A DNA stretch of 16,596 nt, from positions 1-16,596 of the forward strand of contig CAYUIJ010000054.1 of NCBI GenBank assembly GCA_964444735.1. The letters are read 5' to 3'. The DNA comes from Phocaeicola_A sp964444735 (GTDB lineage Bacteria > Bacteroidota > Bacteroidia > Bacteroidales > Bacteroidaceae). Positions 8,535 through 15,908 of the stretch are shown here, piece by piece (the first letter of the stretch is position 1; each line of letters starts with the position of its first letter). The translations under genes were made by a program, and so were the position numbers. The notes beneath the pieces were generated by a model, which was not told where the DNA came from, searched no databases, and saw nothing but the letters and a program-made list of their open reading frames with translations.

Positions 8535-9154
8535 CTCTTTTTCTGATAAGTTATTTCATAAAAATAAGGAGTCACATATGACGAGGCGGTAGAATGCCCT
8601 GCGCTATGAGGCACAATCAATCGTACTTTTGGCGAATGTTCATTGGGCAACTGCGCCTGCAATTTAATATAGTTCAGAGGTATTAGCCATCCTGTAGGAA
8701 CGGATGATCCATAATTGGAATACATATTCCCCTCAGTAAACGAAGCGGTGAATGAGCCAGATGACTTTGAACACATCATCACATCATAGGCACCAGGGTT
8801 ATATTTATTGGTTGTAGACAATGTATCCCCCGTTTCTACAAGAACTTCAATAAAACGCATGATAATCTCAAAATGATCACCATCTTTCATCATTTCACCT
8901 TCACCTCGTTCTACTATCTGCATGTAAACTCCACTATCGTCAAAGTATACATACTCATTACCGGCGACATCGGTTATAGTATCAATTTTAAAATCACTTC
9001 CCGATATTACATTGATATTGTTCTTCTCAATATAACTTTTAATCCATCCTCTTTCTTCCGCCTTCTTTTCCGCATAGGTCTCGCTATCATCGCATGATTG
9101 CGATAGAAAGCCTGAAGAAGCGAACAAGAGTAACACAAACCCAAACTTTTTCAT
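8531..9154 (-). CDS. DUF4827-type lipoprotein, FKBP-like fold suspected
   Basis: A 207-residue predicted lipoprotein. The signal peptide (MKKFGFVLLLFASSGFLSQS) ends at Cys21, followed by acidic DDSE, resembling the charge-rich signals that send Bacteroides lipoproteins to the outer membrane surface. The mature part starts with a charged helix (ETYAEKKAEERGWIKSYIEK), like those in front of lipoprotein FKBP domains, then a mainly beta domain with YVYFDDSGVYMQIVERGEG, GDHFEIIMRFIEVL and GWLIPLNYIKL. I recognise it as the Bacteroidota DUF4827 family; its biochemical role is not established to my knowledge, and prolyl-isomerase activity should not be assumed. Its stop overlaps the glmM start by 4 bp, so both are made from one message. 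No clear TAnnTTTG lies in the 82 bp upstream. Confidence 0.75.
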   Translation of the reverse strand: MKKFGFVLLLFASSGFLSQSCDDSETYAEKKAEERGWIKSYIEKNNINVISGSDFKIDTITDVAGNEYVYFDDSGVYMQIVERGEGEMMKDGDHFEIIMRFIEVLVETGDTLSTTNKYNPGAYDVMMCSKSSGSFTASFTEGNMYSNYGSSVPTGWLIPLNYIKLQAQLPNEHSPKVRLIVPHSAGHSTASSYVTPYFYEITYQKKR

Positions 9155-9236
9155 ATTATATTATCATAATGCGCTGTAAAAATAATAAATCAGGATTTAT
9201 GGCATTCCATTTTCCATGACTATTATACTTATATAA

Positions 9237-10274
9237 CTATTTTTTTGTCAATTCTTCCTGATATTTAACTAACACTCTTTTAAATAACTCTACAGCCTCA
9301 TCCATCGAACCATAAAATTCACCGCCGGCAGCGTTCAAATGTCCTCCTCCGCAAAAAAATTCCGCAGCAACCTTATTGCATGGGAATTCGCCAACCGATC
9401 GCGAGGAGAATTTAATCATGTCAGAATCTTTGTCTTCATGTAAAAACACGGAAAAGCGGACGTTCTTAATAGACAATGGCATATTTACAAATCCTTCTGA
9501 ATCACCTTTTACATAATTAAACCGTCTTTGCTCTTTTTCTGTAAGTGTTATTAACGCCGCATTGAACTCCTGATATACAACCATTTTTGAATACAAAACA
9601 AAGCCCATCAATCGTAGTCTGTCTTCAGAATAGGTATTGTAAACGTTACGATAAATAGCATCCTTGTCTATTCCTTTGGAAAGGAGTTCTCCAATAATAA
9701 AATAAATCTCACGATTATTGGAATTATACGTAAAACCACCCGTATCGGTCATCATTCCGGTATATATGCATTCGGCACATTCCTTACTCATATCTTCAAA
9801 TGCGCCCATACGGCAAATCAAGCGAAAAACCAGCTCTGAAGTTGAAGCTATCCCGGGATGTGAAATGATTATCTTACAAAACGGTTCAGGATAAAGATGA
9901 TGATCTATTAATGCCTTCCTGGCAGGAGATGCCGACACGGCATCGGCCAACTTATCAATACGCCTTAAGGAATTAAAATCCAGACAGAACAAGACATCGG
10001 CCGCAGCTATCAGCTCATCAGCGAATTTCTTGTTTTTATCATAACGAAGGATGTCTTTTGCTCCCGGCATCCAGCGAAAGGAATCAGGAAAAGCATTAGG
10101 AACGATTACATTAACGTTCTTTCCCAAAAAATCCAAATAATGATAAAGGCCTAAAGAAGAACCTATCGCATCACCGTCAGGTGAGACATGAGATACAATA
10201 ACAATTTTGTCTGCTCTCTGAATCCATTTTTCAAGATGATCTATATTGGCTTGGAGAATAACTTTTGTCAACAT
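9237..10274 (-). CDS. DHH/DHHA1 phosphoesterase, NrnA-like (oligoribonuclease/pAp phosphatase type)
   Basis: A 345-residue cytosolic phosphoesterase with bimetal DHH catalysis. Motifs in order: SHVSPDGDAIGSS (28-40), LDFNSLRRI with Asp99, the eponymous DHH (124-126), MMTDTGGF with Asp177, and the DHHA1 substrate-binding GGGHLNAAGG (309-318). NrnA-type proteins degrade short RNA or c-di-AMP breakdown products and can hydrolyse pAp; which applies here cannot be read from sequence. The frame is open to an ATG at 10301, but the predicted transcription start is near 10310, leaving only about 9 nt of leader for that start. The ATG at 10274 gives a leader of about 36 nt and begins right at the conserved helix (MLTKVILQ), so I use it. 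Confidence 0.88.
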   Translation of the reverse strand: MLTKVILQANIDHLEKWIQRADKIVIVSHVSPDGDAIGSSLGLYHYLDFLGKNVNVIVPNAFPDSFRWMPGAKDILRYDKNKKFADELIAAADVLFCLDFNSLRRIDKLADAVSASPARKALIDHHLYPEPFCKIIISHPGIASTSELVFRLICRMGAFEDMSKECAECIYTGMMTDTGGFTYNSNNREIYFIIGELLSKGIDKDAIYRNVYNTYSEDRLRLMGFVLYSKMVVYQEFNAALITLTEKEQRRFNYVKGDSEGFVNMPLSIKNVRFSVFLHEDKDSDMIKFSSRSVGEFPCNKVAAEFFCGGGHLNAAGGEFYGSMDEAVELFKRVLVKYQEELTKK

Positions 10275-10315
10275 ATCATTTGCTGTTAAGTACGCTTTCA
10301 TTTCGCATGATATTA

Positions 10316-10344
10316 CAAAGGTACAATAATTTTATAAAATCAAA
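10316..10344 (-). promoter_or_regulatory. Promoter of the DHH phosphoesterase gene
   Basis: On the minus strand TACCTTTG (10323-10316) matches the -7 consensus and TTTG (10344-10341) lies 17 bp upstream as a -33 element, slightly short of the usual 19-21 bp. The promoter overlaps the stop codon of comEC at 10340, so the gene need not depend on the rpe-comEC transcript. Confidence 0.55.
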
Positions 10345-12307
10345 GAGCCAACTTGCAAGAACCTTCTTCCGACAATAAAATCAAAGGAATTCTTTTTTTC
10401 CGGCAGATTTCTTCTATCTCATCAACAATATATTGACGGACCGATGATTCTATAATAACGGCATGCCTGACTTTGAAGACAGACAGCTCCCTATTGAAAT
10501 CTCCAGCATAACGACTGTTTATGTAAAGCACTTCAAGGCTGTCAGGAAACTCCATACCAGCATACCCGTATTTATCATCTCCCAAAACACCTACATATTT
10601 CCCCGAAAAATGTACTATCCGGCTTTCGGATTCATGAGTTTTTATTATACGGGCACATCCATTGGAATCTGTCATACGGATAACATTTTCCTGATTGTGA
10701 TCAATATAAAAGGCCAACTGAGGAGAACGGGGATACCATTCACGTATATTATAATACAACAACAAAGCGCATAACACAATTTGGCCGCACAATATAGGGC
10801 GTGCAGAGCGCTTGTGATAATAAATTAACAGCAAAAGTAGCAATACATAACATACTGACAACTCAGGTAATGAGATACTAAGCGATATTGAAGACAATGG
10901 GAAAATGCTGATATGCCCTACAGCAGAATTCAATCCGGCAAGCAAGAGCCGCAATCCGTCTGCCAAAGCCTCATGCAGCCAATCCAGCCAGCAGCAAGCC
11001 CATGCCAAAACAGAACATGATAATATTAAAAATGATAATGGCACAACTATCAGATTTGTTATAAGGAAATAAACAGGAAATTTCTCAAAATAATATATTA
11101 CAAGCGGAGTCACTCCCAATTGTGCGGCAACCGAAATCCATACCAAATCTTGCAAGTAATTTACTATACGATTGTTTGAGATAATTCTGAACCTCTGAAA
11201 TACAGGCATAAACAGTGCTATGCCAAGGACTGCCATAAAAGACATCTGAAAGCCTGTGTCATATAGATAAAACGGATTGTATAATAGCATCACAAACGCC
11301 GCCAAAGCCAAAGAATTAAGCAACACTCCTTTCCTGTGCAAACAACGGCCAATGATAAATACGGTAAACATAACGGCCGAACGTACTACAGAACCCGACA
11401 ACCCTGTTATATATGCAAATAACCATAAAGAAAGTATTATCAGAACTCCACGCAGCCATAAGCGATGACCATAAGACGGACGAAAGAAAAGCAATGAACT
11501 AAGTATTCCGGCAACAATCCCCAAATGCAGGCCGGACAATGCTAAAATATGGCTTGCGCCGGCTATAGAATAACTGTTCTTCAAGGAATCATCCAACATG
11601 CTTTTGTCTCCTAAAGTCAAAGCTGCAATAACAGCCAGCTCTTTATCAGAAAATCCCCATGAACGATAAGCCGATATCAGTTTTTCACGAATTTTCAATG
11701 CAGATTGTTTCCATGTCAGCGCTCTTTTCCCGCCAGCTTTTATCCAGTTTTGCGCATTGGCATAGGCAGTACCGCTTATACCCTGCCGCAACAAATAGGC
11801 GGCATAATCAAATTCATCTGCATCTCCTTTGTTGAGAGGCTTGTATATACGTGCGTAAAAATAAATTTCATCACCACAGTCCAGACTTCCCGAACATGAA
11901 TCTTTGGGTAAATATAATAAGACTCTTTTACCGTTGACTTCAACCGGTATCATCCGGGTTTTTTCTTTTTCTTCAGGAATTCCGGCAACCCATCCCTTAT
12001 AGGCAGCCTGTTCCTTGCTCCATTCCCAAACTACATCTTTTTGCACCAGATACATTCGTAGAAATCCAGATAAGAGAAGAACCATCATCAATAATATTCC
12101 CCACAGATTTCTATAAGTATAACCGCAACCATGATTACCCAATGCCAGCAATGAAAAGAAAAAGGCACATCCCGTCATGATCATAACAGGAAGTGCCCAT
12201 TCAGAACATAAAAATCCGGCATTACATGCCATAATGCCGGTTATATAAGGAATATCCAATCGTAAGAAAGGATATTTGTCCAGCCACTTTCCGCCTGCCG
12301 ACAACAT
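10340..12307 (-). CDS. ComEC/Rec2-family DNA-uptake channel, form without the C-terminal nuclease domain
   Basis: A 655-residue inner-membrane protein. The N-terminus has four hydrophobic segments (about 18-90), then a soluble DUF4131/OB-like region with EFDYAAYLLRQGISG (165-179) and WKQSALKIREKLISAY. The Competence domain begins with the diagnostic ASHILALSGLHLGIV (251-265), followed by about eight membrane segments up to about residue 510. The last 125 residues are soluble but show no HxHxDH metallo-beta-lactamase motif, so the nuclease-like domain seen in Bacillus-type ComEC is absent. The longest frame would start at a TTG (12313). The ATG at 12307 shares its first base with the rpe stop (TAATG), a standard coupling arrangement, so I start there. 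DNA import is a family inference; competence is not shown. Confidence 0.87.
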   Translation of the reverse strand: MLSAGGKWLDKYPFLRLDIPYITGIMACNAGFLCSEWALPVMIMTGCAFFFSLLALGNHGCGYTYRNLWGILLMMVLLLSGFLRMYLVQKDVVWEWSKEQAAYKGWVAGIPEEKEKTRMIPVEVNGKRVLLYLPKDSCSGSLDCGDEIYFYARIYKPLNKGDADEFDYAAYLLRQGISGTAYANAQNWIKAGGKRALTWKQSALKIREKLISAYRSWGFSDKELAVIAALTLGDKSMLDDSLKNSYSIAGASHILALSGLHLGIVAGILSSLLFFRPSYGHRLWLRGVLIILSLWLFAYITGLSGSVVRSAVMFTVFIIGRCLHRKGVLLNSLALAAFVMLLYNPFYLYDTGFQMSFMAVLGIALFMPVFQRFRIISNNRIVNYLQDLVWISVAAQLGVTPLVIYYFEKFPVYFLITNLIVVPLSFLILSCSVLAWACCWLDWLHEALADGLRLLLAGLNSAVGHISIFPLSSISLSISLPELSVCYVLLLLLLIYYHKRSARPILCGQIVLCALLLYYNIREWYPRSPQLAFYIDHNQENVIRMTDSNGCARIIKTHESESRIVHFSGKYVGVLGDDKYGYAGMEFPDSLEVLYINSRYAGDFNRELSVFKVRHAVIIESSVRQYIVDEIEEICRKKRIPLILLSEEGSCKLAL

Positions 12308-12960
12308 TAGCAATTGCGCAATTGATGTATCATCAATTCCGGGTTTGGAGCGGCAAAGACAGCATTACCTGCCACGAGCACATCCACTCCTGCTTCAACT
12401 AAAGAAGGAGCGGTATTCATATTCACTCCACCATCGATTTCTATAATCGGCTCAGTCTGTGTACGTTTCATTAAATCATGTAAATCCCTTATCTTCTTTA
12501 TAGTATTCAGAATAAACTTTTGCCCTCCAAATCCTGGATTTACGCTCATTAACAAGACCATATCCAGGTCGCCAATAATATCTTCAAGCACAGACACGGG
12601 TGTAGCCGGATTCAAAGTAACACCGGCTTTCATCCCGGCATTTTTAATCTGCTGTATGACGCAATGCAGATGTAAACAGGCCTCATAATGGACATTCATT
12701 ATGCAGGTACCCAAATCTCTTACCTCATTTATGAACTTTTCAGGATGCACAATCATCAAATGTACATCCAAAGGTTTTGTAGAATACTTTGCAACATGCT
12801 TCAATACAGGAAAACCGAACGAAATGTTAGGAACAAAAACTCCATCCATTATATCCACATGAAGCCAATCGGCTTCACTGTGATTAATCATTTCCAAATC
12901 ACGTTGTAAATTTGCAAAATTTGCCGATAAAAGCGAGGGAGCGACTTTACATGTTGCCAT
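12307..12960 (-). CDS. rpe: Ribulose-phosphate 3-epimerase
   Basis: This enzyme interconverts D-ribulose-5-phosphate and D-xylulose-5-phosphate in the pentose phosphate pathway. The 217-residue TIM barrel is full length. APSLLSANFANL (7-18) opens it, and WLHVDIMDGVFVPN carries metal ligand His34 and catalytic Asp36. His67 lies in DVHLM, MSVNPGFGGQKF (138-149) is the flexible-loop signature, and EIDGGVN carries Asp176, the second catalytic acid. The frame is open to 13044, but the conserved N-terminus starts at the ATG at 12960 and a -7 box lies at 12986-12979, so the longer form would begin upstream of its own promoter. The stop codon overlaps the comEC start by one base. Confidence 0.95.
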   Translation of the reverse strand: MATCKVAPSLLSANFANLQRDLEMINHSEADWLHVDIMDGVFVPNISFGFPVLKHVAKYSTKPLDVHLMIVHPEKFINEVRDLGTCIMNVHYEACLHLHCVIQQIKNAGMKAGVTLNPATPVSVLEDIIGDLDMVLLMSVNPGFGGQKFILNTIKKIRDLHDLMKRTQTEPIIEIDGGVNMNTAPSLVEAGVDVLVAGNAVFAAPNPELMIHQLRNC

Positions 12961-12978
12961 AGTTTTTATTTTTGTTCG

Positions 12979-12986
12979 CAAACATA
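12979..12986 (-). promoter_or_regulatory. -7 element of the rpe-comEC operon
   Basis: The minus strand reads TATGTTTG followed by C, matching TAnnTTTG. It lies 18 bp before the rpe ATG at 12960, so the leader would be only about 12 nt. No clear -33 TTTG is seen. It separates rpe from the anti-sigma gene that ends at 13083. Confidence 0.5.
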
Positions 12987-13082
12987 CATAAAATAAATCT
13001 GAATATCCGAATAAAAGCTTGTTAAAATAACTTCCCTCTGTCAACTATATCCGTTTTCAGTTTGTAAGAAAACCAATCTTCA

Positions 13083-14351
13083 TTAAAACGAGAATCGAAC
13101 GCCTATCTGCATATTAAAGTTCAAAGGATGTTCTTTACGAACAGTCTGTATGTCATTCCCGTCTTTAAAATAATAATTGACTCCAGGTTCAAGATAAACT
13201 CCAAGGTTTTTGAAAAGCCTTACCTGTGCTCCAACGGCAGAAGATACAGACCACTGTAGTTCGTCTGCGTCTACATCACTTTTCTCAACGCCTTTATCGG
13301 TTCCGTCAATTGTGCAAACCGTATTTTGCTTACCCGATACGCATTTTTCTACAGCACCTCCAACTGAAGCATATACCGAAAACAAATTATTTTTCCATAA
13401 ACAATAAATGCCTTTTAAAGGAACGCCAACATAATGCAACTTCTGTTCGGTTTTATAATAGTTGTTTTCCGTCCCTGACCAAAGTCTTGAAGAAAGCTGT
13501 GTATATATAATTCCACTCTCTACCGCCCATCGGTCTGTCAAATACTTGCGCACCGTAATACCTGTTGTTATTGGCATCTTGTGTTTTGCCTTTGATTGTA
13601 CTTCTTTGTCTATGTTATTTGCAACTAATTGACTATATGCTCCAACAATCGAAGCCATTTGTTCGGCGGACGATTTGCCAGACTCGGCAATCGATGACAA
13701 CATAGTAAATCTCCGTCCTTGGAGGGTTGTATAACCTGCTTCTTGTTTTGAAACATCCGGCATGTTTCCCACAGCAACGCTTACTTCCCAATTTCTTTTT
13801 TTCTCTTTACCTGCAAAATTATGATAATTAACGGAAGACACATTATGGAAAGACCTTTTAACAGCAGGAACAAATTTGCGATTAGAGTTATTGTTGCCAT
13901 AAAGCTGTTCTTTCCCTTTTCCTGTCTTTTCTATCACAGATCCATCTTTTTTGGGAAGTGTTTCTTCTTCGGGAACACTTGTCATAAATGAAACATATTC
14001 AGTTTTTTCAGTATTTGAATTTGCCATAAGTCGACGATCGTCAATTTTCTGCTTTACTATAACATCTTTTTCATTCTCAAGAGAAGATTCCGGATTGGAC
14101 ATTCCATTAGGAGGATAGCCAGGAAGTCTACATATAGTTTCCGGCATTGAATTTGTCCGCCATATCCACCAGAGTACAGCTGAAGACAAAACTACAATAG
14201 TCACAATAGCAGCATAACGGAGATATATAATAACATTTTTCGGCCGTTTCAGTTCTTTTTCCAGCTCTGTCCACAAATTTTCCGGTACGGGTTCCCGGTA
14301 TTCAGCCATCCGATTCCTAAACTTATCTGCCCAGTTGTCTTCTTTGCTCAT
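13083..14351 (-). CDS. Dma-like dual membrane-spanning anti-sigma factor with outer-membrane barrel
   Basis: A 422-residue protein with four regions. Residues 1-40 are cytosolic and charged, with FRNRMAEYREPVPENLWTEL (11-30), a pattern common in front of ECF-partner proteins in Bacteroides. A single hydrophobic helix covers about 43-63 (YLRYAAIVTIVVLSSAVLWW). Residues 65-185 are polar and low in hydrophobics, a likely disordered periplasmic linker. From about 187 (WEVSVAVGN) to the end, alternating strands and the terminal FNMQIGVRFSF, ending in Phe, indicate an outer-membrane beta-barrel. This order matches the Dma family reported to control vesiculation through ECF21 sigma factors in B. thetaiotaomicron. 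The ATG overlaps the sigma gene stop by 4 bp, fitting a sigma/anti-sigma pair. Sigma inhibition is inferred, not shown. Orthology to a particular Dma is not established. Confidence 0.75.
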   Translation of the reverse strand: MSKEDNWADKFRNRMAEYREPVPENLWTELEKELKRPKNVIIYLRYAAIVTIVVLSSAVLWWIWRTNSMPETICRLPGYPPNGMSNPESSLENEKDVIVKQKIDDRRLMANSNTEKTEYVSFMTSVPEEETLPKKDGSVIEKTGKGKEQLYGNNNSNRKFVPAVKRSFHNVSSVNYHNFAGKEKKRNWEVSVAVGNMPDVSKQEAGYTTLQGRRFTMLSSIAESGKSSAEQMASIVGAYSQLVANNIDKEVQSKAKHKMPITTGITVRKYLTDRWAVESGIIYTQLSSRLWSGTENNYYKTEQKLHYVGVPLKGIYCLWKNNLFSVYASVGGAVEKCVSGKQNTVCTIDGTDKGVEKSDVDADELQWSVSSAVGAQVRLFKNLGVYLEPGVNYYFKDGNDIQTVRKEHPLNFNMQIGVRFSF

Positions 14352-14911
14352 ACATTCTCGTTTTTTAAATAATCTGAAATCTTATTCATCAGCCATTTTT
14401 TCGCCCTAAAGAACTGCGAAGATGAAGAATGCTCTGTAATACCTAATATTTCGGCTATTTCTTTATGGCTCTTCTCTTCAAACACATATAAATTGAATAC
14501 CGTACGGTAGCCATCCGGGAGCTCTCTTATAAATCGCATCAAAACCGGCTGTAGTATCCTTTCAAAATCTTCTTTTTCTTCTTCTATTTCTATATCGTCA
14601 GCCAATTCGTCAATAGGCTGTTCATTCAATGAACTGCGCTTCCGGAGCGCTTCCAAAGCTTCATTTATCATTATCCGTGTGAGCCAGGCTCTTAATGAAC
14701 CTTCTCCCCTATAATGGAATTTATCAAAAGATCGGAAAATCTTCAGAAAACCATCATGAAGAACATCCCGAGCTAAATCACGGTCACTACAATAACGAAT
14801 GCATATCGTCATTAACAGGTCGGCATATTTTTCATATAATTGTTTCCGGGCAACATTATCACCCCGACGACAATATTCTGCCAACTCCATCTCACTAAAT
14901 TTTCGTAACAC
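14348..14911 (-). CDS. ECF RNA polymerase sigma factor, probably ECF21 group (Das-like)
   Basis: A 187-residue sigma70-family regulator. Region 2 covers about 24-92: CSDRDLARDVLHDGFLKIF (41-59) for core binding and -10 recognition, then GSLRAWLTRIMINEALEALR (71-90). An acidic linker follows (DELADDIEIEEEKEDFE, 101-117). Region 4 covers about 122-178, with the DNA-binding helix-turn-helix SHKEIAEILGITEHSSSSQF (148-167) and RAKKWL. The first codon shown is GTG (14911); an ATG at 14890 would remove seven residues and is about as likely. The anti-sigma-like gene overlaps its end by ATGA, and the divergent NigD-like gene shares its promoter region. Autoregulation is suggested by the matched promoter motifs at 14950-15016. 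Confidence 0.9.
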   Translation of the reverse strand: MLRKFSEMELAEYCRRGDNVARKQLYEKYADLLMTICIRYCSDRDLARDVLHDGFLKIFRSFDKFHYRGEGSLRAWLTRIMINEALEALRKRSSLNEQPIDELADDIEIEEEKEDFERILQPVLMRFIRELPDGYRTVFNLYVFEEKSHKEIAEILGITEHSSSSQFFRAKKWLMNKISDYLKNENV

Positions 14912-14949
14912 GTGCCTGACTGCTTTTTATGTTTAAACGGTGTTTTACA

Positions 14950-14986
14950 AAAATACTGCATGATATTACAATATTTTATTGTTAAC
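14950..14986 (-). promoter_or_regulatory. Putative ECF-dependent promoter of the sigma/anti-sigma operon
   Basis: On the minus strand GTTAAC (14986-14981) is followed after 20 bp by TGCAGTATTTT (14960-14950). The same two blocks occur in the opposite direction for the divergent gene, sharing the GTTAAC palindrome. The last bases also form TATTTTTG (14955-14948), a match to the housekeeping -7 consensus, so a basal primary-sigma promoter may overlap. The predicted start point lies about 30 nt before the sigma start codon. Confidence 0.5.
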
Positions 14987-15016
14987 GTTTTTTAAGTATT
15001 AACCGTGCAGTATTTT
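14981..15016 (+). promoter_or_regulatory. Putative ECF-dependent promoter of the NigD-like lipoprotein gene
   Basis: GTTAAC (14981-14986) is followed after 19 bp by TGCAGTATTTT (15006-15016), the same 11-mer found in inverted orientation at 14950-14960. Here the -7-like octamer is TATTTTCA, which lacks the final TG of the housekeeping consensus, so this side looks more dependent on the alternative sigma. The leader to the ATG at 15064 would be about 40 nt, with AAGGAG at 15039-15044, too far (19 nt) to be a normal ribosome-binding site. Confidence 0.5.
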
Positions 15017-15063
15017 CATGATAACATCCTTTATAAAAAAGGAGACACAAAAAACGGGCAATT

Positions 15064-15813
15064 ATGAAAAAGATAAATTTGATTTTGGGATTGCTATATC
15101 TGTTGACATTCGCAACTTTTACTGCATGTGATGATGATGACAACTTCACCTACTATGCAGATATGGCAACAGTCAAAGAACTAGACGGGCAATGGATATT
15201 GCAAAGTGATAATTGTGGAAAATTGGTCCCGGACAATTCATCAATTATAAAATTTAACAATGCGGATAAGGATGGACAGCGTGTGATTGCTGCTTTTAAT
15301 TTTTTTAACGAAGAAAATCAAAAAAATTCATTGCTCAGCATTGAGCTTTATAGTATTTATCGTGTTTTGACCAAAGACTTATATCAGATGCCTGCTGAAA
15401 AAGAAGACAGTATTGGCAATGATCCGGTGTATATTAAAAAGATAGTCGGCAGTGAAGAACACATAAATATCTTTTTCCAATATAAAGGCTCGAATTCCGG
15501 AGTGGCACATTTCATCAATCTGGTTACTACAGAATCATCTACGGTAAATGAAGAAGGGTTGTTGAGTGTGGAGTTCTGTCACAACAATGAGGGGGATCCT
15601 CCCCACTATCTGCAAAATGGATGGGTAGCGTTTCCTTTAAAGAGCATTCCGGGATACACTGAAAATACAACAAAAGGTTTAAAGATAAAAGTATATAATG
15701 GTGATGGAAAAGAGCAGATTATAACGTATAAATTTAATACGGAAAATAATGAATCGGATATAGAGTCACAAGAACTTAACATATCAAGCTTTTCTAACAC
15801 AAAAATTAAATAA
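15064..15813 (+). CDS. NigD-like lipoprotein, divergent to the ECF sigma gene
   Basis: A 249-residue predicted lipoprotein. The signal peptide (MKKINLILGLLYLLTFATFTA) ends at Cys22, followed by DDDD, a charge-rich start like the export signal of surface and vesicle lipoproteins in Bacteroides. The segment MATVKELDGQWILQSDNCG and the following KDGQRVIAAFNFFNE fit the N-terminal OB-like domain of the NigD family; the mainly beta remainder, with QYKGSNSGVAHFINL and a polar tail, fits its C-terminal domain. NigD proteins have no known enzymatic role to my knowledge. The gene is monocistronic, with its own terminator at 15877, and faces the sigma gene across a symmetric promoter, so it is a likely direct target of that sigma. 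Family assignment is from pattern recognition and should be tested by profile search. Confidence 0.68.
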   Translation: MKKINLILGLLYLLTFATFTACDDDDNFTYYADMATVKELDGQWILQSDNCGKLVPDNSSIIKFNNADKDGQRVIAAFNFFNEENQKNSLLSIELYSIYRVLTKDLYQMPAEKEDSIGNDPVYIKKIVGSEEHINIFFQYKGSNSGVAHFINLVTTESSTVNEEGLLSVEFCHNNEGDPPHYLQNGWVAFPLKSIPGYTENTTKGLKIKVYNGDGKEQIITYKFNTENNESDIESQELNISSFSNTKIK

Positions 15814-15839
15814 TTATACTCTCTTTCACTTACTAAACA

Positions 15840-15871
15840 GTCAATTGACTTCTTGAAGAAGGAGAATTGAC
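15840..15871 (+). other. Stem-loop between the lipoprotein stop and its terminator
   Basis: GTCAATT (15840-15846) pairs with AATTGAC (15865-15871), and inside it CTTC (15849-15852) pairs with GAAG (15858-15861) around TTGAA, with a small internal loop between the two stems. It lies 26 nt after the lipoprotein stop and 5 nt before the terminator hairpin, so both would form the 3' end of the message and could stabilise it. Confidence 0.4.
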
Positions 15872-15876
15872 AATGA

Positions 15877-15908
15877 AAAGCCTTGTCGTGAGACAAGACT
15901 TTTTATTT
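15877..15908 (+). terminator. Intrinsic terminator of the NigD-like gene
   Basis: AAAG-C-CTTGTC (15877-15887), loop GTGA, GACAAG-A-CTTT (15892-15902) forms a 10-pair stem with one C/A mismatch, followed by TTATTT. The hairpin plus T-rich tail is a good rho-independent terminator, placed 64 nt after the stop at 15813. From 15909 to 16079 I see no convincing gene. Confidence 0.7.

Noticed and set aside
12961..13044. N-terminal extension of rpe up to 13044
   Set aside because: The extra 28 residues precede the conserved start of the family and would be encoded across the -7 element at 12979-12986.
14968..14982. ACAATA/TATTGT inverted repeat as a repressor operator
   Set aside because: Only 6 bp per arm in very AT-rich DNA. 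It is within the ECF spacer and could arise by chance.
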